Assembly (NCBI RefSeq): GCF_900232905.1
Contig: NZ_OCTQ01000001.1
Coordinates: 186,001-250,000, forward strand
DNA length: 64,000 nt
Source of the DNA: Miniphocaeibacter massiliensis
GTDB taxonomy: Bacteria > Bacillota > Clostridia > Tissierellales > Peptoniphilaceae
Direction of reading: 5' to 3'
Shown: piece by piece, positions 37,206 to 46,824 of the stretch
Position numbering within the stretch: the first letter of the stretch is position 1
Layout: each line of letters begins with the position of its first letter
Position numbers and translations under genes: made by a program
The notes under the pieces: generated by a model
Databases searched by the model: none
What the model saw: the letters and a program-made list of their open reading frames with translations, nothing else
What the model was told of the DNA's origin: nothing

Positions 37206-38255
37206 ATGGAAAGAAAAATAACGAAACAAATTATGGTAGGTGATGTTCCAGTAGGAGGTACATCACCTATTACTATTCAGTCAATGACTAACACAATAAC
37301 TAAAGATATTGATTCTACAGTTAATCAAATATTGCTTTTGGAAAAATATGGTTGTGATATTTCTAGATCTGCAATTAATGATTTAGATGATGCCAAAGCT
37401 ATAAAAATTATAAAAGAGAAAACTAACATACCTTTTGTTGCAGATATACAATTTGATTATAGATTAGCAATAGCAGCAGTAGAAAATGGTGCAGATTGTT
37501 TAAGAATAAATCCTGGTAATATTGGAAACAAAGATAGGGTAAGAGAAGTTACTCATTGTTGTGAAGAATACAATGTTCCAATAAGAGTAGGAGTTAATAG
37601 TGGTTCACTACATCAAAAATATTTAGATAAATATGGCGGTGTTTGTGTTGATTCAATTGTATATAGTGCATTAGATGAGGTAGAATTTATAGAGTCGTTA
37701 GGATTTTACAATATGAAATTATCACTTAAATCTAGTGACGTGAACATGAGCATTGGATCCTATAAAAAAATATCAGAAATGACAGACTATCCTTTGCACT
37801 TAGGTATTACAGAAGCAGGACCTGCATATGTGGGTACAATTAAATCAGCAGTAGGGATTGGAAGCTTACTTAGTCAAGGAATAGGGGATACTATAAGAGT
37901 TTCATTGACAGCGGCTCCAGAAGAAGAAATAAAAGTAGGAAAAGAAATATTAAAATCTTTAGGTTTAAGAACAGAAGGTGTAAATATAATTTCATGTCCA
38001 ACTTGTGCAAGAACAAAAATTGACTTGATAAGTATTGTTACAGAAGCAGAAAAAGTATTGGAAAATCTTAACAAAAATTTAAATGTTGCAATAATGGGAT
38101 GTGTTGTAAATGGTCCAGGTGAAGCTAAGGAAGCGGATATAGGTATAGCTGGTGGAAATGGTCAAGGTTTAATTTTCAAAAAGGGAGAAATAGTCAGAAA
38201 AGTTAAAGAAGAGGATTTATTAAAAGAATTAATTAAAGAAATCGAGAATATGTAA
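37206..38255 (+). CDS. ispG: 4-hydroxy-3-methylbut-2-enyl diphosphate synthase
   Basis: IspG reduces MEcPP to HMBPP in the MEP isoprenoid pathway with a 4Fe-4S cluster. The 349-residue bacterial form has PITIQSMTNT, FVADIQFDYRLA, LRINPGNIG, ISCPTCARTKID and GCVVNGPGEAKEADIG; the cluster cysteines are in the last two. The other MEP enzyme normally encoded in this cluster, Dxr, is not here. Confidence 0.97.
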   Translation: MERKITKQIMVGDVPVGGTSPITIQSMTNTITKDIDSTVNQILLLEKYGCDISRSAINDLDDAKAIKIIKEKTNIPFVADIQFDYRLAIAAVENGADCLRINPGNIGNKDRVREVTHCCEEYNVPIRVGVNSGSLHQKYLDKYGGVCVDSIVYSALDEVEFIESLGFYNMKLSLKSSDVNMSIGSYKKISEMTDYPLHLGITEAGPAYVGTIKSAVGIGSLLSQGIGDTIRVSLTAAPEEEIKVGKEILKSLGLRTEGVNIISCPTCARTKIDLISIVTEAEKVLENLNKNLNVAIMGCVVNGPGEAKEADIGIAGGNGQGLIFKKGEIVRKVKEEDLLKELIKEIENM

Positions 38256-38267
38256 TGAAGGTAAAAA

Positions 38268-41200
38268 ATGGAAGATAAATTTAATAAACTTTTAAAAAAT
38301 CATACATTAACAAGAGATTTAAATTGTAGTCCGTGTATTGAAAAAATTAAATATAATTTAAAGCTAGATAAAATAGAAATAAAGATTAAAGATGTTGATG
38401 GTGAAAAAGATAAAAATATAATAAAAAATTTTTTCAGAGATATACTTCCCACATTATCAAATATAGAGATTTCATACAGAGAAGAAGTAACAAATAATAA
38501 TTCAAACGCAGTTGATATTATAAAAACGCTAATAAATTTTTTCAACAAAAAAGAGATATACTTAAATAGTAGCGATATCTATACAATAGCAGATTCAGTA
38601 TCTATATATTGCAATAATGATAATTTTAAAAAGTTATCTTCAATTGGAAATATAAAAGAAGAAACTATTAATTATTTAAAAAATTTGAATTGCAATGGTT
38701 ATGAAAATATTATTTTCAATGAAATAGAAGAAGATATTTCAGAAAAACATCTTTCTATGATTAAATCTAAAGAAACTAAAATTACTAAAAAAGTAGTATC
38801 TCAAATAAACCAAAATACAGAAAAAACTGTAGTTGAACAAGATACAGATAAAAAAGAAAGATTCGGTAAAAAGATTACTAATTCAGTTACACCTATTAAA
38901 GATTTAGGCGATAGCTGGGATTATTTATGTGTAGCAGGAGAAGTAATAGATTTAAACAAAGTTGTTACTAAAAAGGGAGATTATGTAATATTAACTTATG
39001 ATATAAGTGACTATACTTCTACGGTAACTTGCAAAACATTTTTCACTACAAAAAAATTTGAAGAATATGAGCATTTAATAAAGATAGGTGGGGCTATAAA
39101 AGTTGAGGGTAAATACTCATACGATAACTTTGCAAGAACAAATGTAATTAATGTTTCAAGTATAGAACCTTGCACAATAGCCAAAAAGAAAGATAATGCT
39201 ATCAAGAAAAGAGTAGAATTACATTTATATACTCAAATGAGTGCATTGGACGGTTTTGTAAAGGTTAATGAACTTATGGATATACTAAAAGAATGGGGTC
39301 ATACTGCAATAGGTATAACTGACAAAGGTGTGGTTCAAGCTTACCCTGATGTAGATCAAATGGCTCGTTCAAAAGGAATAAAACCACTATATGGACTTGA
39401 AGCAAAATTTTTGAAAAACAATATAAGAATATTAACAGATTATTATTCCACTTACAATGATAATGAATTTGTTGTTTTTGATATTGAAACAACAGGTTTT
39501 TCTAAAATAAATAACAAGATTATAGAAATAGGTGCTGTCAAAATAAAGAACAGAGAAATTGTAGAAAATTATAACCAATTAATTAATCCTGAAGTATTTA
39601 TACCAGAAGAAATTATTGAATTAACAGGTATAGATAATAATATGGTTAAAAATGAACCAGTTATAGAAAAAGTCCTACAAGAGTTTATGAATTTTGTTGG
39701 AGATTCAACTTTAATAGCACATAATGCAGATTTTGATATTGGATTTATAAGAGAAAATTGTAAAAGGCAAAATATTGAATTTAAAAATGCTTTCATAGAT
39801 ACTGTTACTTTATCTAGAGCTGCTTTTCCAGAACTTAAGAGACATAAATTGAATTTGGTAGCTAAGCATTTAAACATATCTCTAGAAAATCATCATAGAG
39901 CTTGTGATGATGCAAAAGCAACTGCTGAAATATTTTTAGAAACGCTTAAAAGATTAGCAGATAAAGGAATAAATTTTAATGAAAATATAAATGATTTAGA
40001 AACAGATTGGCCATTATATAAGAACGAATCATTCAATGGATTAATATATACAAAAAATTTAGTAGGGCTCAAAAATTTGTATAAGATAGTTTCTGAATCG
40101 AGTTTAAATTATTTTAATAAATCTCCAGGAATCCCTGAGTTTTTATTGGAAAACCATAAAAAAGGTTTGATAATTGGAAGTGGAAATCAAGAAGGAGAAT
40201 TATTTAAAGCTATTTTAGATGATATACCAGAATTTAAAATAGAAGAAATCGCTAGAAAATTTGATTTTTTAGAAGTTCAACCACCTGAAAATTATGGAAA
40301 TCTGGTATTTAATGGAAAAATCAAAGATAATGAGGAAGTAAAAAATATTATTTCAAGAATAGTCAACTTAGGAGAAAAGTTAAATATACCTGTTGTTGCT
40401 ACAGGAGATGTACATTATATTTACCCTGACAATTATCTGCTTAGAAATATAGTGCAAACAGCTCAACCAATGGGCAGAAAAGAATACAAGCCAGTATTAT
40501 ATTTAAGAACAACAGATGAAATGTTAAATTCGTTTAGTTTCTTAGGAAATAAAAAATCTAAAGAAATAGTAATAGAGAATACCAATAATATTAAAGATAT
40601 GTTGGAAGAATTTAAGCCAATACCAGATGGCACATTTCCTCCAGTAATAGAGGGTTCTGACAAAGAATTAAAAGATATTACCTATAATAAAGCAATTTCA
40701 CTATATGGAGATCCGTTACCAGAAATTGTAAAACAAAGGTTAGATAGAGAATTAACGTCTATAATATCAAATGGGTATGCAGTTTTGTATATAATAGCAC
40801 AAAAATTGGTATGGAAATCTAACGATGATGGATATCTTGTAGGATCAAGAGGTTCAGTAGGATCTTCTTTTGCCGCTACTATGGCAGGAATAACAGAAGT
40901 AAATCCATTATTACCACATTATAGATGCCCTGAGTGTAAACAGAGTGAGTTTATAGATGATATGAATGTTGGTTCTGGTATAGATATGCCTGATAAAAAA
41001 TGTCCGGTTTGTGGTTCAGATTATGTAAAAGATGGTCACAATATACCTTTTGAAGTTTTCCTAGGATTTGAAGGAGATAAAGAACCAGATATAGATTTAA
41101 ACTTTGCAGGAGAGTATCAGCCAATTGTTCATAAATATACAGAAGAGTTATTTGGACATGATAAAGTGTTTAGAGCAGGTACAATAGGAACAATAGCTGA

Positions 41201-42509
41201 CAATACAGCTTATGGATACATTCAAAAATTTTTGGAAGAAAATAATGAAAATATTCCAGCAGCTGAACTAAAACGTCTTCAGAGAGGTATTGTAGGAATA
41301 AAGAGAACTTCAGGACAACATCCTGGGGGGGTAATGATTGTTCCTCAGGATAAAGAAATTTATGATTTTTGTCCAGTACAACATCCAGCAGATGATATGA
41401 ACTCAAGTATTATAACAACTCATTTTAACTATCATTCTATTAGTGGAAGGATATTAAAACTGGATTTACTAGGACATGATGTTCCATCTATAATAAAAAT
41501 GCTTAGTGATATAACAGGAATAGACCCCTTGTCAATACCTTTAGATGACGAAGATACAATGAGTATATTTAGAAGTACAGAAAAATTAAATTTTGTAGAG
41601 GACTATGATTATTCAACTATTGGTACTTTAGGAATACCAGAATTTGGGACAAAATTTGTTAGACAAATGTTAGTCGAGACACTTCCTACAACTTTTTCAG
41701 AACTTGTAAGAATTTCTGGTTTATCACATGGAACGGATGTATGGACCAATAATGCTCAAGAGTTAGTTAAAAATAATATAGCATCTCTTAAAGAGGTTAT
41801 TTGTACAAGAGATGATATTATGACCTATCTTATTCAAAAAGGCTTAGAAAACAAGAGATCTTTTAAAATAATGGAAACAGTTCGTAAAGGGCGTTTATTA
41901 GATGAAGAAACAGAAAATTATATGCGAGAAAATAATGTTCCAGAATGGTACATAGACTCTTGTAGAAAAATTCAATATATGTTTCCTAAAGCACATGCGG
42001 TGGCTTACTCTTTAATGAGTTATAGAATTGCATATTTTAAAGTTCATTATCCTGAAGCTTTTTATTCAACTTTTTTTACAACGAAGATTGCCGATTATCC
42101 AGGGCAAACAATATACTCAGGAATTGAAGCTATACGAACAAGAATGAAGGAAATAAAAGAACTTGGTTATGGAGCATCAGCAAAAGACAATAGTATATTA
42201 ACGGTATTAGAAGTAGCTGAAGAAATGTATTGCAGAGGTATTAAGTCCAGTAAGATAACTTTTAAAGATTCAGACGAACTTAAGTTTAAAGTATTAGAAA
42301 AAGGTTGCATTCAGCCACCTTTTAGAGCGTTAGAAGGAGTTTCAGATGCACATTCTATTGCTATATACAAGGAATACCATGAAAATGACTTTTTATCTAT
42401 ACAAGATTTAACTAAAAGAACAAAAATAAATAAGGGAGCAGTTGAAGCTCTAAAAATTCATGGTGTTTTGGAAGGACTTCCAGATTCTAATCAGTTAAGC
42501 TTTTTATAA
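38268..42509 (+). CDS. polC: DNA polymerase III alpha subunit, PolC type
   Basis: The replicative polymerase of low-GC Gram-positive bacteria, 1413 residues. Domain order: N-terminal domain, OB domain (about 220-305), PHP domain interrupted by the 3'-5' exonuclease (FDIETTG with Asp405/Glu407, HNADFDIGF, HRACDDAKAT), then the polymerase core with a CPEC...CPVC zinc site and PDIDLNFAGEYQP holding catalytic aspartates, and C-terminal helix-hairpin-helix repeats. Two PHP metal ligands are replaced: HLY for HLH (Tyr321) and TDKG for TDHG (Lys353). It ends the pyrH operon. Confidence 0.98.
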   Translation: MEDKFNKLLKNHTLTRDLNCSPCIEKIKYNLKLDKIEIKIKDVDGEKDKNIIKNFFRDILPTLSNIEISYREEVTNNNSNAVDIIKTLINFFNKKEIYLNSSDIYTIADSVSIYCNNDNFKKLSSIGNIKEETINYLKNLNCNGYENIIFNEIEEDISEKHLSMIKSKETKITKKVVSQINQNTEKTVVEQDTDKKERFGKKITNSVTPIKDLGDSWDYLCVAGEVIDLNKVVTKKGDYVILTYDISDYTSTVTCKTFFTTKKFEEYEHLIKIGGAIKVEGKYSYDNFARTNVINVSSIEPCTIAKKKDNAIKKRVELHLYTQMSALDGFVKVNELMDILKEWGHTAIGITDKGVVQAYPDVDQMARSKGIKPLYGLEAKFLKNNIRILTDYYSTYNDNEFVVFDIETTGFSKINNKIIEIGAVKIKNREIVENYNQLINPEVFIPEEIIELTGIDNNMVKNEPVIEKVLQEFMNFVGDSTLIAHNADFDIGFIRENCKRQNIEFKNAFIDTVTLSRAAFPELKRHKLNLVAKHLNISLENHHRACDDAKATAEIFLETLKRLADKGINFNENINDLETDWPLYKNESFNGLIYTKNLVGLKNLYKIVSESSLNYFNKSPGIPEFLLENHKKGLIIGSGNQEGELFKAILDDIPEFKIEEIARKFDFLEVQPPENYGNLVFNGKIKDNEEVKNIISRIVNLGEKLNIPVVATGDVHYIYPDNYLLRNIVQTAQPMGRKEYKPVLYLRTTDEMLNSFSFLGNKKSKEIVIENTNNIKDMLEEFKPIPDGTFPPVIEGSDKELKDITYNKAISLYGDPLPEIVKQRLDRELTSIISNGYAVLYIIAQKLVWKSNDDGYLVGSRGSVGSSFAATMAGITEVNPLLPHYRCPECKQSEFIDDMNVGSGIDMPDKKCPVCGSDYVKDGHNIPFEVFLGFEGDKEPDIDLNFAGEYQPIVHKYTEELFGHDKVFRAGTIGTIADNTAYGYIQKFLEENNENIPAAELKRLQRGIVGIKRTSGQHPGGVMIVPQDKEIYDFCPVQHPADDMNSSIITTHFNYHSISGRILKLDLLGHDVPSIIKMLSDITGIDPLSIPLDDEDTMSIFRSTEKLNFVEDYDYSTIGTLGIPEFGTKFVRQMLVETLPTTFSELVRISGLSHGTDVWTNNAQELVKNNIASLKEVICTRDDIMTYLIQKGLENKRSFKIMETVRKGRLLDEETENYMRENNVPEWYIDSCRKIQYMFPKAHAVAYSLMSYRIAYFKVHYPEAFYSTFFTTKIADYPGQTIYSGIEAIRTRMKEIKELGYGASAKDNSILTVLEVAEEMYCRGIKSSKITFKDSDELKFKVLEKGCIQPPFRALEGVSDAHSIAIYKEYHENDFLSIQDLTKRTKINKGAVEALKIHGVLEGLPDSNQLSFL

Positions 42510-42538
42510 AAGGTGTTGTTTTTTCAACATCTTTTTTA
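42508..42538 (+). terminator. Terminator after polC
   Basis: The stem AAAGGTGTTG / CAACATCTTT (one G-U pair) with a T6 loop is followed by more T. Confidence 0.85.
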
Positions 42539-42553
42539 TTTTGATATTTTTAA

Positions 42554-42562
42554 TGCTATAAT
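42554..42562 (+). promoter_or_regulatory. Extended -10 promoter of the phoH-era-recO operon
   Basis: TGCTATAAT lies 28 bases before the phoH-like ATG. No clear -35 is seen. Confidence 0.6.
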
Positions 42563-42589
42563 TAGAGTAGCTTATTTTAAGGAGAATTT

Positions 42590-43567
42590 ATGGAAGAAGT
42601 AAAATTAGAATATGAAATATTAGACGAACATTTTATAAAAAATTTATTTAATAATTTAGAAGAAAAAATTAAATTAATAGAAAGAGAAATGAATGTAAAA
42701 TTATCAGTTTATAAAAATGGATTGTCTATTTTTGGAGATAAATTATATGTTGAAGCAACTTACAATCTGTTAAATGAGTTATTATCAATTTACAACAAGG
42801 ATAAAGATATTACAACTCAGCAATTAAGATATTTAATTGGCATGATAAAAAAAGGAAAGCATGATATTTCTAAATTTTTACTAGATGAGATAATTTGTGT
42901 TACTGCTAAAGGACGTACTTTAAAACCAAAGACATTAGGGCAAAAAAAATATGTGGATTTAATTTTAGAAAATGATATAGTATTTGGAGTAGGACCAGCA
43001 GGAACAGGAAAAACTTATTTAGCAATGGCTATGGCAGTTAAAGCTTTTAAAAATAATGAAGTAGATAGAATAATTTTAACAAGACCAGCGGTTGAAGCTG
43101 GAGAAAACTTGGGTTTTCTACCAGGGGATTTACAAGAAAAAATAGATCCATATTTAAGACCTATATATGATGCATTGTTTGAAATATTAGGTTATGAAAA
43201 TTACCTAAAATTGCAAGAAAAAGGACTTATAGAAGTAGCACCACTTGCATATATGAGGGGGAGAACTTTAGATAATGCATATGTTATATTGGATGAAGCT
43301 CAAAACACAACAAATGAGCAAATGAAAATGTTTTTAACTAGAATAGGATATGGTTCCAAGGCCATTATAACAGGTGATATCACTCAAATAGATCTTCCTA
43401 AGGGTAAAAAATCCGGACTTAAAAATGCTAATACTATATTAAGAGATATAGATGGTATAGAGTTTATGGATTTTGATACTACAGATATTGTTAGACATCC
43501 TTTAGTTCAAAAGATAATTAATGCTTATGATAAATTTGAGACGAAAAATGAAAAGGAAAAAAATTAA
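42590..43567 (+). CDS. phoH: PhoH-family ATPase (YbeZ type)
   Basis: A 325-residue P-loop ATPase with an N-terminal KH-like RNA-binding part, Walker A GPAGTGKTYLAMA, RPAVEAGENLGFLPGDL, Walker B VILDEAQNTT and the sensor GDITQIDLP. PhoH proteins are RNA helicase-like partners of YbeY. The next gene is ybeY after 2 bases, which supports the YbeZ assignment. Confidence 0.94.
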   Translation: MEEVKLEYEILDEHFIKNLFNNLEEKIKLIEREMNVKLSVYKNGLSIFGDKLYVEATYNLLNELLSIYNKDKDITTQQLRYLIGMIKKGKHDISKFLLDEIICVTAKGRTLKPKTLGQKKYVDLILENDIVFGVGPAGTGKTYLAMAMAVKAFKNNEVDRIILTRPAVEAGENLGFLPGDLQEKIDPYLRPIYDALFEILGYENYLKLQEKGLIEVAPLAYMRGRTLDNAYVILDEAQNTTNEQMKMFLTRIGYGSKAIITGDITQIDLPKGKKSGLKNANTILRDIDGIEFMDFDTTDIVRHPLVQKIINAYDKFETKNEKEKN

Positions 43568-43569
43568 TT

Positions 43570-44028
43570 ATGGAAGTTTTATTTGATAATAGACAAGATA
43601 AATATAAAATATCTGAAGATTTAAAATTAAAGATAGCAAACACTATTAATGAAACAATAAAAGTTGAAAATTATAATAACAATATAGAGATTTCTGTTTC
43701 ATTTGTTACCAACGAAGAAATAAAAAGTATAAATAAAAAATACAGGGGAAAAGATGAAATAACAGATGTTTTATCTTTTCCTATGGAGTTTAACTTTGAA
43801 ATAGAAGATGTGAATGAGATTCTGGGTGATATAATAATTTCTGTAGAACGAGCAAAAGAACAGTCTTTAGAATTTTCTCATAGCTTTGAAAGGGAGATAC
43901 TATATTTAGTAATTCATTCAATGTTTCACTTGTATGGATATGATCATTTAAATGAAGACGATAAAATAATAATGAGAAGCAAAGAAAAGGAAGTAATAAG
44001 AAATATAGGTATTTATAAAAATGAATAA
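43570..44028 (+). CDS. ybeY: Endoribonuclease YbeY
   Basis: YbeY is a zinc-dependent ribonuclease in 16S rRNA 3'-end maturation and ribosome quality control. The 152-residue protein has TDVLSFP and the zinc triad HSMFHLYGYDH (HxxxHxxxxxH). It lies between the phoH-like gene and dgkA, the standard order before era. Confidence 0.96.
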   Translation: MEVLFDNRQDKYKISEDLKLKIANTINETIKVENYNNNIEISVSFVTNEEIKSINKKYRGKDEITDVLSFPMEFNFEIEDVNEILGDIIISVERAKEQSLEFSHSFEREILYLVIHSMFHLYGYDHLNEDDKIIMRSKEKEVIRNIGIYKNE

Positions 44029-44794
44029 TAACAATAATAAAGAAGATAAAAATAGGAATTTAGAAAATAATAATAAGGAATTTAAAAATCCTAATATAAT
44101 AGAGAGTTTTAACCATGCTATAGACGGATTGATTTACTCGTTTAAAAATGAAAATAATTTTAAACGACATATATTAATGGCTTTGCTAGTTGCAATAATA
44201 AGCCTGTTTTTTGATATAAATAGATCAGAGATGGCTATTTTATGTGTTACTATTACTTTAGTTATACTCGCAGAACTATTAAATACCGCTTTGGAAAATG
44301 TTGTGGATTTAATATACGATAAGATTGATCCTAGAGCAAAAGTAGCTAAAGATGTAGGTGCAGGAGCGGTACTTGTTACTGCTTTAAATTCAATTTTTGT
44401 AGGGTATTTTATATTCTATGATAGAATAATACCACTGACGAATATTGCTATTTTTAGAATACAAAACTCACCAATACATTTAACTTTTATAGCATTGGTA
44501 GTTGTTATATTAACTACCCTTATATTCAAGAGTATATTTTATAAAGGCAGAGGAACTCATTTACAAGGAGGAACTGTGAGTGGACATTCTTCCTTAGCTT
44601 TTTGTTTAGCAACTATTATAACTTTTTTAACTAATAATACATTAGTGACTATACTTAGCTTTATACTAGCTTTTTTAGTAGCAGAATCGAGAATTGAAGG
44701 TAAAATCCATAGTTTATCTGAAGTTATTTTCGGAGGAATAACAGGAATTTTAATAGCGACTATAATATTTAAATTACTTGTAATTGGGGGATAA
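44021..44794 (+). CDS. dgkA: Diacylglycerol kinase fused to a PAP2 phosphatase domain
   Basis: A 257-residue membrane protein with two parts. Residues 20-130 are the DgkA fold with ELLNTALENVVDL and DPRAKVAKDVGAGAVL, which phosphorylates undecaprenol or diacylglycerol. Residues 140-257 are a type 2 phosphatidic-acid-phosphatase fold: K-x6-R, VSGHSS, and SR-x5-H followed by E where the family usually has D. So one chain carries both a lipid kinase and a lipid phosphate phosphatase, a combination suited to recycling of the C55 carrier or diacylglycerol. It overlaps ybeY by 8 bases. Confidence 0.9.
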   Translation: MNNNNNKEDKNRNLENNNKEFKNPNIIESFNHAIDGLIYSFKNENNFKRHILMALLVAIISLFFDINRSEMAILCVTITLVILAELLNTALENVVDLIYDKIDPRAKVAKDVGAGAVLVTALNSIFVGYFIFYDRIIPLTNIAIFRIQNSPIHLTFIALVVVILTTLIFKSIFYKGRGTHLQGGTVSGHSSLAFCLATIITFLTNNTLVTILSFILAFLVAESRIEGKIHSLSEVIFGGITGILIATIIFKLLVIGG

Positions 44795-45199
44795 ATGAAT
44801 AATAGTGAATTAATAGAAATTGCAATAGATGCAAGAAAAAATTCTTATGCCCCCTATTCAAACTTTAATGTAGGAGCAGTTGTAGTAACAGACACTAATG
44901 AAGTATATACGGGGTGTAATATTGAAAATGCAGCTTATAGTCCATCAGTTTGCGCAGAAAGGACAGCTATTTTTAAAGCAATAAGCGAAGGAGCTTCTAA
45001 AATAAGAAAAATTATTGTAGTTGGAAGTGAGGACTTTACATTTCCTTGTGGTGTTTGTAGACAAGTTATAAAAGAATTTGCTAGTGAAGATTGTGAAATA
45101 ATAGTAGTGAACAGTAAAAAAGAATATAAAATATATTTATTGAAAGAATTATTGCCAAATTCTTTTGGACCGGAGAACTTAAGGAGAAAAAATGTTTAA
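44795..45199 (+). CDS. cdd: Cytidine deaminase
   Basis: Cdd deaminates cytidine and deoxycytidine for pyrimidine salvage. The 134-residue homotetramer type has NVGAVVVT, NIENAAYSPSVCAERTA with the catalytic Glu and first zinc Cys, and PCGVCRQ with the other zinc cysteines. It is 8 bases into the start of era and follows dgkA directly, the same order as in B. subtilis. Confidence 0.96.
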   Translation: MNNSELIEIAIDARKNSYAPYSNFNVGAVVVTDTNEVYTGCNIENAAYSPSVCAERTAIFKAISEGASKIRKIIVVGSEDFTFPCGVCRQVIKEFASEDCEIIVVNSKKEYKIYLLKELLPNSFGPENLRRKNV

Positions 45200-46076
45200 A
45201 TCAGGATTTATTACGGTTTTAGGAAGATCTAATGTGGGAAAATCTACATTTTTAAATAAAATAATGGGAGAAAAATTATCCATTATATCAAACAAACCGC
45301 AAACAACACGAAATAAAATAAAATTAATATATACAAATGAAAAAATGCAATGTGTATTTCTAGATACACCAGGTATTCAAAAACCTAAAAACAAACTAGG
45401 AGAATACATGCTAAAGGTGTCAAAAGAAAGTTTAAATGAAGTGGATGTTGTTACTTATATTGTTGATACAAGTGTGAATATAGGAGAGAACGAACAATAT
45501 ATTATAGATTTTTTAAAAGACATAAACACACCTATAATTCTACTAATTAATAAAGTTGACATAGTTAGCCAAGAAGAAATTGAAAAAATAAAAAATATGT
45601 ATGAGAAATTAGAAATTTTCAAAAAGATTATTCCAATTTCTGCTTTGTCAGGAGTAGGTATTGATAAATATTTTTCAGAAATATATGAAATTTTACCTGA
45701 AGGACCTATGTATTATGAAGAAGATGATATTACAGATCAGCCAGTAAAGCAAATAGTATCTGAAATAATTAGAGAAAAAACTTTAAATTATTTACAAGAT
45801 GAAATACCACATGGAATTAATATTGTAGTTGAGAGCATGAAAACAAGAAATAATTCTAATATGTATGACATACATGCTACTATAGTGGTTGAAAAAAAAT
45901 CGCATAAAGGAATGGTAATTGGTAAAAATGGTCAAATGATAAAGAAAATTGGGACAGGAGCTAGAAAAGATATAGAAACATTTTTAGATTCAAATGTAAA
46001 TTTAAAATTGTGGGTAAAAATAGATCCTGACTGGAGGAACAAGGATACTAAATTAAAAGAATATGGTTATAAATAG
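45192..46076 (+). CDS. era: GTPase Era
   Basis: Era is an essential GTPase that binds the 3' end of 16S rRNA during 30S assembly. The 294-residue protein has G1 GRSNVGKSTF, G3 DTPGIQ, G4 NKVD and a C-terminal KH domain with KGMVIGKNGQMIKKIG. It overlaps recO by 14 bases. Confidence 0.97.
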   Translation: MFKSGFITVLGRSNVGKSTFLNKIMGEKLSIISNKPQTTRNKIKLIYTNEKMQCVFLDTPGIQKPKNKLGEYMLKVSKESLNEVDVVTYIVDTSVNIGENEQYIIDFLKDINTPIILLINKVDIVSQEEIEKIKNMYEKLEIFKKIIPISALSGVGIDKYFSEIYEILPEGPMYYEEDDITDQPVKQIVSEIIREKTLNYLQDEIPHGINIVVESMKTRNNSNMYDIHATIVVEKKSHKGMVIGKNGQMIKKIGTGARKDIETFLDSNVNLKLWVKIDPDWRNKDTKLKEYGYK

Positions 46077-46824
46077 AGATAAAGTTGAATCAAAAGCAAT
46101 TGTGCTTAATTCTTTTAACATAAAAGAAAACAGTAGAATATTAAAAATATTCAGTTATGAATATGGAAGGATGGATTTAATTTTACAAGGGATAAAAAAA
46201 ATTGATAATGAAAAAATATATCTAGATATATTTTCTGAAATTATAGTATCTATGGCTATATATAAAAATTATTCATATTTATTAGAATATGAATTAGTAA
46301 AAACCAATTATAAAATAAGAAAGAATAATGATAATATTATATTTGGAAATTTGATACTAGAAATTATTCAAAATATTTTCCCATTAAATTATCCAGATAA
46401 AAAAATATATAATTTAACAGAAAAATACTTTGAAGAAATTTCAATACAAGAAGCTAATTCTTATATTTTGACTGTTGCTTATATTCTTAAATTTTTGGCT
46501 TATACGGGATACAAGCTAGATTTATCAGTTTGTGCTATATGTGGAGAAGATAAAGTTGAAAACTATTATTATTCGCCAATAGATGCTGATATTGTATGCT
46601 CAAAGCATATAAATAGAACTTCAAAGTACAAACTTGAATTAAAAAAAGTAGTATTATTAAATAAATTATTGTATTCTAGATTAGAAGATATTAAATATAT
46701 TAATTACAAAGATGATTATTTTTTATTAATGTTAGTAATTGAAACCATAGAAAATTTATTTGATACGAAAAAATTAAATTCACACAAATTTATTAGTAAT
46801 ATTCAGAGAGGGATATATGAATAA
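46063..46824 (+). CDS. recO: DNA repair protein RecO
   Basis: RecO anneals single strands and helps RecR load RecA. The 253-residue protein has an N-terminal OB fold (SKAIVLNSFNIKENSRILKIFS) and a zinc site CAICGE with a further Cys in DIVCSKH. Divergence is typical for this family. In related genomes glyQ-glyS follow recO; here only a GlyS-like remnant follows, overlapping by 8 bases. Confidence 0.92.
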   Translation: MVINRDKVESKAIVLNSFNIKENSRILKIFSYEYGRMDLILQGIKKIDNEKIYLDIFSEIIVSMAIYKNYSYLLEYELVKTNYKIRKNNDNIIFGNLILEIIQNIFPLNYPDKKIYNLTEKYFEEISIQEANSYILTVAYILKFLAYTGYKLDLSVCAICGEDKVENYYYSPIDADIVCSKHINRTSKYKLELKKVVLLNKLLYSRLEDIKYINYKDDYFLLMLVIETIENLFDTKKLNSHKFISNIQRGIYE

